Of a stretch of DNA of 30,352 bases, positions 20,633-28,104 are shown one piece after another. The stretch is taken from the NCBI GenBank assembly GCA_014904985.1, contig MU129142.1, forward strand, positions 57,472-87,823, given 5' to 3'. Position 1 is the first letter of the stretch, and every line of letters starts with the position of its first letter. Origin of the DNA: Hydnum rufescens UP504. Taxonomy: Eukaryota; Basidiomycota; Agaricomycetes; Cantharellales; Hydnaceae. The position numbers were made by a program, and so were the translations under genes. Under the pieces are notes generated by a model, which saw only the letters and a program-made list of their open reading frames with translations, was not told the DNA's origin and did not search any database.

Positions 20633-23176
20633 ATGCCGCTACACGATGCCTGGGATAACACTGATCCCATGGACCTCCACTATGCCCAGTACGGGGATGA
20701 GGAGGACAACCCGGAACGCCATCCAGCTGAATATCTCTCTACCCAACGGTGTGCCCGCTTCTTCGTATACCACCTCAACACTTTGAACCTCGCTGGACCC
20801 TACCCCCGTGTGCAAGGGTTGCCCCCATTCGCAAGTGATCCCTATGGCTACCGCTGGGAGCACCTAGACGAGTGGGGATGACTAGGGAAATTCAAATGGA
20901 CATATCGAACCCAGTTACTCCCGAAGATTTACACCTTCCCACTGCATCAAGCGTTCATCCCCCTCGATGTCCCACAGTTTACTTTTGACCCGCGCGTCCA
21001 TCTTCTACAGTCGCGGGGCCCGAATCCCAACCTACGTTCCCTCTCCCTAAAATTCCTCCAGGAAGTTCGTACAGCCGGAGAGACGATGCTACGATGCATA
21101 AGGCGCATAGACCAGGTGACGGCCCGCTTTCACATTATTTTGCCATCCAGCTATGATCAGGACTGGCACTTCGGGTCGTCCTGGCAGTACCTGCTCCAGC
21201 AAGGAACGACCCCACCCCGGCATGGAAAGCAGCACACGTTGCGCAGGAGCTCAGAAGGCGTGTACTTGATGCTACAGGATTCATGACCCTCACTTTCCAA
21301 GTTATTCTCTACCTGCTCTGCTTCAGGGAGCAATTCAGGCCCCCATGCTTCAGAACTACCACCCGCCTCACAGGCTAATCATCTCCAGCCACGATCGTCG
21401 CTCCGTTCTCATTGGCAGAGGACTCGCCGAATTGGGGGCTCCCGTATGGTCGATGGCATAGAAAATGAAACACCTGGTCTCGAGCTCTACCCCGTGGTAC
21501 TACACAGTACTCGCCCTATGGACGGATGCCGAGAAAGAGGTCAAGACCAGGCATCCCCATCGGGATTTACGGGATGCCTATTCTCAAAAACTGATCCGTG
21601 AGTCCTTCGAGAAACATCTGACAGACCTAGGGCGACAACGACTCGTGAATCCACCGGAAGAGATATGGGTGATGGAGAAGGAGCATCCACGAGAAACAAG
21701 GATGACAGGCCCGTATTATCGTCACCACCCATCCTATTTTCACGCACCTCAAGGTCCCCCCAAGGAGAACTATCTGGAAGGCCTTGTGCACTGGCTGTCA
21801 CACGCCCACGAGGGAGGGTACTTACCGATCCTGAATGAACTGCAGGAATGCCTCAGCACGGAAACATTACCTTTGACTAAATGGGCCGATCACGAAGAGG
21901 CTACCCCTCCTCCCTCATTCCTATTTCAAAACTACCCCTTATGCCAGGAATGGGTCGAACGTAGAGGATTCGAATGGCACCAGCCCGAACTGCCACCCGA
22001 GCTGCAGTTTCGGTACAAGCTGGCAGCACGATTAATCGACCCCGCCCTGCGATCTCATGGCGCCCCCCCGGTGCTACTCACGCGCATGGAGGACTACGAT
22101 CCGTACGTTGCCGCAGCCACAGGGTCCCTGCGACGACCACACTCTGAATCGCCACAGGAGCCTTGCGTTAGCCTTGCGTGAATGTCACTACTTACCCCGA
22201 AGAGGAACTCACACCCTATGAGGACGACGAGCAGCTTCACACCTCTGACTTCACCCTACCTGAGGATGTCGGTCTCTCAACCCAGGAAGCTCCAGGGAAG
22301 GCGACCGAATCTTCTCAGCAGGGGACCCTGACGAGGTCTGGGACCGCTAGATACGCGAACGGACCAATTCCAGTGGAGTTCTACCCATTCGTGTACCTTA
22401 AGTCGGAGGAATGCTTGGAGGAGAACTCCTCGAATGATATGGGTCGGGGTTAAGCAATGGCTCTATCAGGAGCCCCATCTCACCCTCGTCTTCACGGAAA
22501 GGGACCGCGCGCATAGAGCATTGGAAAGCCAGAAACTAGCCGCCAAGTTCTACCCGTCCAACCCATCAGCACATGCCCGACAATACAACGAAAGCCTCTA
22601 TCGTCCATGGGCCCCAAAGTCTCAAAGAGAGTACTCGAAGTGCTATCCACGAGAATCCACCAAAGGCTGGAGCTCTGCCCACCTCCCAGCCCATCCTGAT
22701 AAAGGCAGTCCCTCACGACCCCCAGACACGAGCTTCAAGTCTGTCGACCTGGCTACACTATTCCATCCCAAGGCCCCACGGTTCAGGGGTTGTCTCAAAG
22801 TTTAATGTCCAGGTATCTGCTCACTCCTCAGGAGCTCCTGACATTCCTGGCCAGGCGAATAGAGTACCTAGGCCGACTCCCTGCCTTCAAACGCAAGGAA
22901 CTGCTCAAAGCCACGCTAAAATTGGATGCTCTGCTTAGAAGGCACTATCCTATCAGACCCAGTCAAGTTCAACGTCCAGATACCTTATGGGGGCCCCCAC
23001 CGGACAACGCTCGAATGGCTCGCCCAAACTACCCCGGAGTTGACCCCACTTCCCTTACCACTCATGGCACATATGCTGGTGAACAATTTCGGTGGAACGG
23101 ATGGTTCGAGCGCTACGAGATCATGCTGGACGATCTAGATCTCGAGGATATGGGCATTCTCCCTCCAGACTCCTAA
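20633..23176 (+). pseudogene. Accessory coding region of the chromovirus, downstream of pol
   Basis: Coding-like sequence fills the whole gap between pol and the 3' LTR. Frames in order: 20633-21283 (ATG start MPLHDAWDNTD, TGA at 20879-20881), about 21290-22181 (TAG at 21462-21464), 22178-22453, 22434-22805, and 22790-23176, which ends TAA 17 bases before the LTR. Together it spans about 845 codons. It is rich in Trp, Tyr, Pro, Leu and charged residues (WYYTVLALWTDAEKEVKT, QEWVERRGFEWHQPELPPEL, TPQELLTFLARRIEYLGRL). I see no signal peptide, clear membrane segment, zinc motif or known domain, so it is not an obvious envelope gene. Its place matches additional ORFs seen in some LTR elements. 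The product is unknown. Confidence 0.65.
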
Positions 23177-23193
23177 CGCCACGCTGGGGGCAC
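23177..23193 (+). other. Polypurine-type tract before the 3' LTR
   Basis: GCTGGGGGCAC abuts TGTAATATAG of the LTR. A short G-run at this place is the usual primer for plus-strand synthesis in gypsy elements. Confidence 0.6.
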
Positions 23194-23768
23194 TGTAATA
23201 TAGGGCCGTACTACGTATGTACATAGTAGTTCATCTCGTATTGTATCTTACATAATAGCGTGGCCATGAGGATTCTAAGTCCCGGTCACGCCGGAATCAA
23301 ACCATCTTCTTGCCGGACCTCTTCACTCTCGCAAGACCTGTGAACTAATGCCACCGCGCCACTACCCACGACTAAGTCGTGTGACGATCTGACCGTACCA
23401 AGGCACGCGATCCGTCGCCATAGAGCATGGGCAGAGACGGATACAGGAGAGTTGCATACGAGTGCGACTCTACTAGGTAAGTGCCCGCTTCCAGTTGGTT
23501 AGCTAACCTGCCACTTTGTCCTTAGATAGTAACTGAGCCCTTTGGCCAGTTACTACCACTTCCACTTCCCCATCCTCTCCTCTCCTCATGTTTCTCCCAC
23601 ACCTGAAGCGAAGCCAGTGCTTAGCTTCGTTTGTGGCCCTCCCGTTCAAAGCCAGTGCCTAGAACGGTTGGATTATCCTTTCTCTTCTATTCACAGATCC
23701 GTCGAATCCGCCTCATCTAACGACGACGAATACCGCAGCTTCTCGAAGTCGAGAACCATGTTATTACA
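23194..23768 (+). repeat. Chromovirus 3' LTR (575 bp)
   Basis: Starts TGTAATATAGGGCCG and ends ATGTTATTACA. It matches the 5' LTR over its full length with small indels and many transitions. It is followed by the CTCAG duplication. Confidence 0.92.
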
Positions 23769-23773
23769 CTCAG
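23769..23773. repeat. Target duplication CTCAG, right copy
   Basis: Identical to 10774-10778; it fixes the outer edges of the chromovirus. Confidence 0.9.
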
Positions 23774-24340
23774 CCAGCAGGCTATGGGCTGGGTAGTCAA
23801 CCAGTGGCAGCATTGGCACCCTTGTCAGCACCTGTCGTTCCCTTGCTCCCCACGTGAGTCCATGGAGTTGCCAATCCAGACTCCCCTCCCCCTCCTCTGC
23901 CCCCAGTCCCTGAATCCACATCACCTGTCCCAATCATACTCCATCCACATCATTACGGTCCTTTGACACTTTGGACACCTTTGGAGTACCCAGGCGTACA
24001 CTGCCTTGGAAGTACATATGCTAAGGGGGATACATATGGAAGTTGGGGCATAGCCATGTGGAGGTGCACACAGGATTTGTAACATGGCTGTGTCAGCTTA
24101 GTGAGGCTTAGTGATGGTGGCTGTGGAGGCTGATTGATGGGCTGTGTCTGTGATGGGGATGTATCATCTTGATGGGCTGTGGAGGCTGTGGTGGCTGTGT
24201 GCAGGAAGTAGTACTTATAGCCCTTCACAGTTGGGGGATCATCAGTTTCGATCTCTCAGGATTCCCACTGCGATAGCATGTGGTTAATTAATCTCTTTCC
24301 TCTTTCTGTTTGTGGCTTCGACGGCAGTGTCACCCTGACA

Positions 24341-24345
24341 GTGCC
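24341..24345. repeat. Target duplication GTGCC, right copy
   Basis: Directly follows CCTGACA of solo LTR C and is identical to 10574-10578. Confidence 0.85.
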
Positions 24346-24714
24346 ACACTGAGTATTCTGTAGCCATTTCTGTAGATTGACCAGAATTAATTTCGAGCAT
24401 CCTTCATATAGGGCCTGAAGTTGCTCCCAGACCTCCTTGGCCTTGAGCCCAGCCTTAATCTGGCTGAACACCATGTCAGGGACTGAGCCAGTGACAAGCT
24501 GTTTCACCATGGCCTCATCCCTCTTCCACTGCACCTCCAGCACAAGTCTGTCAACCATCCTGGCCTTGGAATAGTCTGACGTAATCATGTCGCTCATAAG
24601 GTGCTCAAGCAGCCCCTTCACATCCAGGGCCCACATAATCCAGTCATGGTATGTGACCCAATTGGCTCTGTCGGCTGCCAACTTCATTACCCTAATCTTG
24701 AATTCATTGCTCAT
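24341..24714 (-). pseudogene. gag: Copia Gag N-terminus
   Basis: The minus-strand ATG at 24714-24712 begins MSNEFKIRVMKLAADRANWV, a typical copia Gag start. It continues with WALDVKGLLEHL and KEVWEQLQALYEGCSKLILV of the UBN2-type core. The copia sequence stops after LQNTQCGT at the GTGCC target duplication; the frame then runs on into solo LTR C and is not Gag. The continuation of Gag is at 10573, with no bases missing apart from the duplication. This half is free of stops. The first 125 residues agree with the expected length for this part of the family. Confidence 0.82.
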
Positions 24715-24777
24715 GGTTCTCGTCAGTGTTGTAGAAAAGGTTTAAAAGAGGTAATGTGTTTTCTAGGAGAGCGGAAA

Positions 24778-24790
24778 TGGGCCCATAACC
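24778..24790 (-). other. Copia primer-binding site for half initiator tRNA
   Basis: On the minus strand this reads GGTTATGGGCCCA. That matches the primer site of Drosophila copia, which pairs with the anticodon arm of initiator Met tRNA. It lies one base after a CCACA that could be the LTR end and 64 bases before the gag ATG. The match to known copia biology is from memory and strong; LTR end placement is inference. Confidence 0.6.
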
Positions 24791-24791
24791 T

Positions 24792-25100
24792 TGTGGATAT
24801 GTAGAACCTAAGGACTCTGGGAACCAACAAGGGTATATAGATCTGTAGGGGAGCCTAAATGCTCAAGCAGAGTGAGGGTGGGCAGAGCAAAAAGAGACTA
24901 TGGTATTTGGAACTACTGGCCAATTTATGGCCTACAGGACAGGAGAAAAATACAGGAGTTACAAGTAGAAACACAGAGATGTACTAAAGAGAATACAGGT
25001 CAAATTATGTCAGTGGTCCATGGGCACAGGAAACTGATCATGGGCCTAGGAGATGTCCACCGAATGCAGCAGACATGCTTGAACCCAATGTGATTACCAA
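24792..25100 (-). mobile_element. Probable copia 5' LTR remnant, outer edge unknown
   Basis: On the minus strand a TATA-like CTATATACCC (24831-24840) lies upstream of the primer site. No second LTR remains for comparison, so the outer boundary cannot be set; the change to plus-strand coding-like sequence near 25125 gives an upper limit. The block holds no other gene I can support. Confidence 0.35.
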
Positions 25101-25124
25101 ATAGGGGTTGTCCCCTCTAAAACC

Positions 25125-25973
25125 ATCCTTCAGCCCACCAGACCCATCCTTCAGTCCATCAAACACTCCAACTCCAACACTCATCTGGTGAGAAATCCAA
25201 CCAGACAGCAAGTGGCTACCATCATACATACTTTGAGACTGCTGACATTAATCTCAAGGCATTAGGGGAGTATCCTTCTGATGAAGAATTGGATGCAATT
25301 GAACTGATTGCATTTGATGAGGCATGTAATCTTTTGGATGTCCTTGGGATAAACACTTCTGTCACATCTTCAGCAACATCTGCCCCAGTGGAAGCATGGG
25401 TTGACAGACAGGATGATGGGCTCATTGGTGAAATGGAGAATATCCTACAGCCAGCAGACTCTCAATCAATTTCAACCATTCTCCATCAGTATGGAGATAC
25501 AACAACTGGCTCACTCAAAAATCAAAAATGAATCAATGCACTGAGCTTGGCAGGAGTAGCAGAAGCTATGGACATGACACTTTCCATGTAAGATACCCTT
25601 CACCTCTTATCTATGTCTTAAAATAATCAGCCACTTTTAGTGACAGGCTTCCAGATACCTCTGATGCATGTTATGATGAAGTAAGTGCTTGGCTGGATTC
25701 AATTTTTGACTTTGATATGGGAGGCCCACCACTGGAACAGCCCCCAACCCTTGCCAAAGCCCAACCTCCCATAGGCCCTGCTGTACTACAAATGCCCCAA
25801 ACCAAAACATCACTCATTCCTCTCCAACTAATTGTTGATGGAAAGATTAACTACAGTGTCATGATTGAACAGCATGTGCTGCATGAAACGGCTTCAACAT
25901 GGTGATCTGTTCACCAAAATATGAAGACTCAATCCCAGGGTGCACCACAGCCTGGCAACCCTGCCACAGATAC
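25125..25973 (+). pseudogene. Degraded uncharacterised gene, upstream part
   Basis: The frame is open from 25127. It reads a Gln/His/Ser-rich stretch, then EYPSDEELDAIELIAFDEAC and a Ser/Thr-rich linker. TGA at 25529-25531 breaks it, then the frame continues (INALSLAGVAEAMDMTLS) to an intron at 25588-25640 (53 nt, GTAAGA..TTTTAG). The next exon gives CYDEVSAWLDSIFDFDMGG and runs, through one TGA at 25903-25905, to the solo LTR at 25974. Both TGAs fit CGA decay. There is no ATG at the start, so the 5' end is missing. The family is not recognised. The acidic, low-Cys composition suggests a regulatory or element-borne protein, but that is a guess. Confidence 0.5.
25588..25640 (+). other. Intron in the degraded gene
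   Basis: GTAAGATACC..CCACTTTTAG, 53 nt. Its removal keeps the frame between the two exons. Confidence 0.65.
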
Positions 25974-26627
25974 TGTCAGGGCCATGCTGCGATGAGGGCA
26001 CCAAACAAATGTAAACACAAATAATTCCGGCTAAGTCTGGTGTAAGTCCAGCTAAGTCCGCAAGAATCCAGGCAAGAATGAGATAAGGAGGTTAGGGATG
26101 TCGGAGGAGCGGTCCAGCAGCCTGGAAGGGACTAGGCGGAAATGAGCACAGCAGTCCTTAAGCTCGTGGAGTCAACTGGATGATACTCGGAGCTGTAGTC
26201 CGGAGCAACAGCGGAAATCCTGAGATTATGTAATATGAATATGGAATACATGAAGGCTGACCTGTAGTCTGGAGCAACAGCGGAAATCCTGAGAGACCAA
26301 AGCTGGGGTCTCTGGACTTTGCTCTCAGACTACTTATACATGATGACTATACTACGGGGGAGTGATCACTAAACTGTGGGTGGTTACAAGGGGGACAGGA
26401 ACAGGAACAGGAACTCAGCCAGGGGACAAACCGGAAGCAATGGGAAATGAAAGGGAAATGAAACCAAGATAGGGTTGGATCAGAGTCAAACCGGAATCAA
26501 GCCGGAAGCAAAGTGGACTTGGGCGAAGGAACTAAGCGGAGAACTGGAGGTGGGTGACAAGGACTGGAGTGACCGGAGTGGACCGGAGTAACCCGGAGTG
26601 GACCGGAGTAAGGGATGAACCCTGACA
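25974..26627 (+). mobile_element. Solo LTR D (654 bp, TGTCAGGG..CCCTGACA, GATAC duplication)
   Basis: The ends are an 8 bp inverted repeat, TGTCAGGG and CCCTGACA. GATAC precedes it (25969-25973) and follows it (26628-26632). Removing the element plus one GATAC joins the flanking gene in one open frame. Inside are two copies of GGAGCAACAGCGGAAATCCT about 70 bp apart (near 26201 and 26269) and a run of CCGGAGTGGACCGGAGTAA units before the end. There is no coding content, so a solo LTR is the best reading. Plus orientation is nominal. Confidence 0.85.
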
Positions 26628-26632
26628 GATAC

Positions 26633-26835
26633 CTGCTTGCAGGTTCTCAAGGAGCGTGATTACTTTCGAGCACAAATAACAGCGGAACTCAATGCCCTTA
26701 TTCTGGAGGGGGCCCAAGGGCTACTAGCGGGACAAGTCACCAGGTGCAGCATATGGGTATTTCTATCTCTCGAGAGCAATCAGATGGTAGAGCTACAAAT
26801 AAAGAAATACTTAGTGAAAATGTGTCTCATGTGAG
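26633..26835 (+). pseudogene. Degraded uncharacterised gene, downstream part
   Basis: Continues the frame of the upstream part with QVLKERDYFRAQITAELNAL and EGAQGLLAGQVTR. The best frame then seems to switch by one near 26740 to GISISREQSDGRATNKEIL, ending at a possible donor GTGAGTCT near 26831. The helical KERDYF..ITAELNAL segment could be coiled coil. There is no known domain, and the 3' end is not defined. Confidence 0.45.
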
Positions 26836-27061
26836 TCTATCAGTATTCTGTTTGGCCAGCATCTTTAATACCCTTTCTAGATGCCACTATTATTGCGGAA
26901 ACAGTACTTTGCCTGCTTTTATGTGTGCATCCAAGCATTGTGACTGGCAATGTGAGCAGCATGTCAACTGGCATGCATCTAAATGTGGGAGGCTTCCTAG
27001 TGTTCTTACACAAGGGTGTAGTGTCTCTTGGAAAAGGCTAGTACTTCTATACAGTATACAA
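26836..27061. other. Uncertain stretch, possible intron and exon remnants
   Basis: One open reading continues on the plus strand to 27064 with several Cys and His residues (CDWQCEQHVNWHASKC). It has no support beyond being open and may be chance. I see no RNA gene. Confidence 0.2.
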
Positions 27062-27063
27062 TA

Positions 27064-27371
27064 GGGGTGTTCACGGTAGCAAAACTGGAGCAAAAGTGTG
27101 ACACAACTGAAAAATCAAAACTGGAAAAGACTTGGCAAAACTGGGCAAAACTGGAACAAAAGTGCAGTTTTGCTCCAGTTTCATGAAGCAGCTCCAGAGG
27201 TCCAAGTGGCGGAAAACTGGAACAAAACTGGGCTTCACCCAGTTCTGTGAAGTACAGCCACTTCTGGGGGACCGTCATCAAATCTGGTGTATTGCCGCAA
27301 AAACAAAACTGGCACTTGTGTCACACTTTTGCTTTCAGTTTTGCTCTAGTTTTCTCTACCGTGAAGCCCCC
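27064..27371. mobile_element. MITE, 308 bp, with ~16 bp terminal inverted repeats
   Basis: Starts GGGGTGTTCACGGTAGC and ends CTACCGTGAAGCCCCC; the ends pair with two mismatches, and inside them GTGTGACAC and GTGTCACAC also pair. TA flanks both sides (27062-27063, 27372-27373). The interior repeats AAAACTGG(A/G)..AAAA about ten times in both orientations. It encodes nothing. A TA duplication would suggest a Tc1/mariner-type source. If TAGGGGTG is counted as the terminus, it instead resembles hAT ends, but the 8 bp flanks match only partly. Confidence 0.8.
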
Positions 27372-27373
27372 TA

Positions 27374-28104
27374 ATATGGAATCTAATTTGCTTATCGATT
27401 GCAGTGATTACAATGTATTCAAAAGGCGGCTCAAAGACAGCAAAACATGAATACCAACCATCTCTTTCCAGCATTGCATCACCCTCATACATCAGTGTGC
27501 AATTGTGCACTCCCTTTAATTTGTTTGGACCTGCCGCTGCAGTGTCAACATTCAGCAATACCGCCTGCAAGTCACTTTCCTGTGCCACGTACTTGCACAT
27601 CAAACCTCACAAAGTATTTCTCACCTTAAACAATTTCCCTATCAGTGAATCTTCCTCACAGGACCAAATGGGAGAATAGTGGGTCTGGTTACATTAGGGG
27701 ATAGTGCTACTAGTGTTTTCGCCGAACTCGAGAACCGGAAGCAATCTCTGATACAAGCAGTAACCGATTTCGGTAAGGCGATGAAAAATAAGGGTCAGAT
27801 CTAGGTGACGGGTTTTGGCAAGACTGGTGGGGACCCGGGAGAGCATGTAGATGCCTTAGGAGCTTAGATACAATTTTTTGGGATTTTTTTGGGGCCTGTG
27901 AGGTCCGAACCCTGTTTCACACGGATTTGACCATTTTTGGGCATGTCCGAGGCCAAATCACACTAAATTCAGCCATTTTGGGGCTCAAAAACCACACTCC
28001 TTGACCCCAGATTTAGGGTTTTTACCTTCGGACTTCGGACCTCAATTGGAGCTAACCGGGGTCCTGTCGAGGCGAGTCGAGCCAAGTCGCAGCAAAACTA
28101 TCTC
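27374..28104. other. Spacer with weak coding traces upstream of the LRR gene
   Basis: A plus-strand stretch at about 27404-27679 is open, and a short reading near 27690-27803 (FAELENRKQSLIQAVTDF) looks protein-like, but neither has a start, an intron or a recognisable family. From 27870 the DNA has T-runs and repeated TCCGA/GGTCC pieces, probably the promoter or 5' leader of the next gene. No clear TATA box is seen. Confidence 0.35.

Larger units (their letters stand above)
10779..23768 (+). mobile_element. Ty3/gypsy chromovirus, 12.99 kb, nearly full length, inactive
   Basis: Two LTRs (10779-11356 and 23194-23768), 5 bp CTCAG duplications, Gag with zinc knuckle, protease, RT, RNase H, integrase and chromodomain occur in gypsy order. 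A 1381 bp solo LTR sits in pol, so the element itself was near 11.6 kb, long for a fungal chromovirus. The extra length comes from a large proline-rich Gag and about 2.5 kb of coding sequence after the chromodomain. The purine-rich GCTGGGGGCAC just before the 3' LTR is the likely polypurine tract. Many TGA stops and frameshifts show that it cannot make a full polyprotein. Confidence 0.92.
10579..24340 (+). mobile_element. Solo LTR C (~767 bp without its own insertion), split by the chromovirus
   Basis: The two parts 10579-10778 and 23774-24340 begin TGTCAGGATCAAATTG and end GTCACCCTGACA, giving TG..CA ends with a 7 bp terminal inverted repeat, flanked by GTGCC. No coding region, no second LTR and no internal domain remain, so this looks like a solo LTR of about 767 bp sitting in copia gag. 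It contains CTATATATGG near 10650, a possible TATA box. The orientation of the parent element is unknown; plus is nominal. Its ends resemble those of the solo LTR at 25974-26627, but I see no clear internal match. Confidence 0.75.
9709..24796 (-). mobile_element. Truncated Ty1/copia element, split by nested insertions
   Basis: The minus-strand copia sequence is in two parts: 24796-24341 (LTR edge, primer site, leader, gag N-terminus) and 10578-9709 (gag C-terminus, zinc knuckle, protease start). The parts meet at GTGCC, which is present on both sides of the insertion (10574-10578 and 24341-24345). Integrase, RT and RNase H are missing because the copy stops at about 9709. Stops in the surviving frame show it is inactive. 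The structure is 5'-end-only, and the left GGGGCCCC cluster or another event removed the rest. Confidence 0.75.

Noticed and set aside
21280..21345. Hydrophobic reading (TLTFQVILYLLCF) as an env-like membrane segment
   Set aside because: It is in the wrong frame relative to the coding-like sequence before and after it, and is only about 15 residues long.
23953..24228. 91-codon minus-strand ORF
   Set aside because: It lies inside solo LTR C, is low complexity (Thr/Gln/Pro), and has no continuation.
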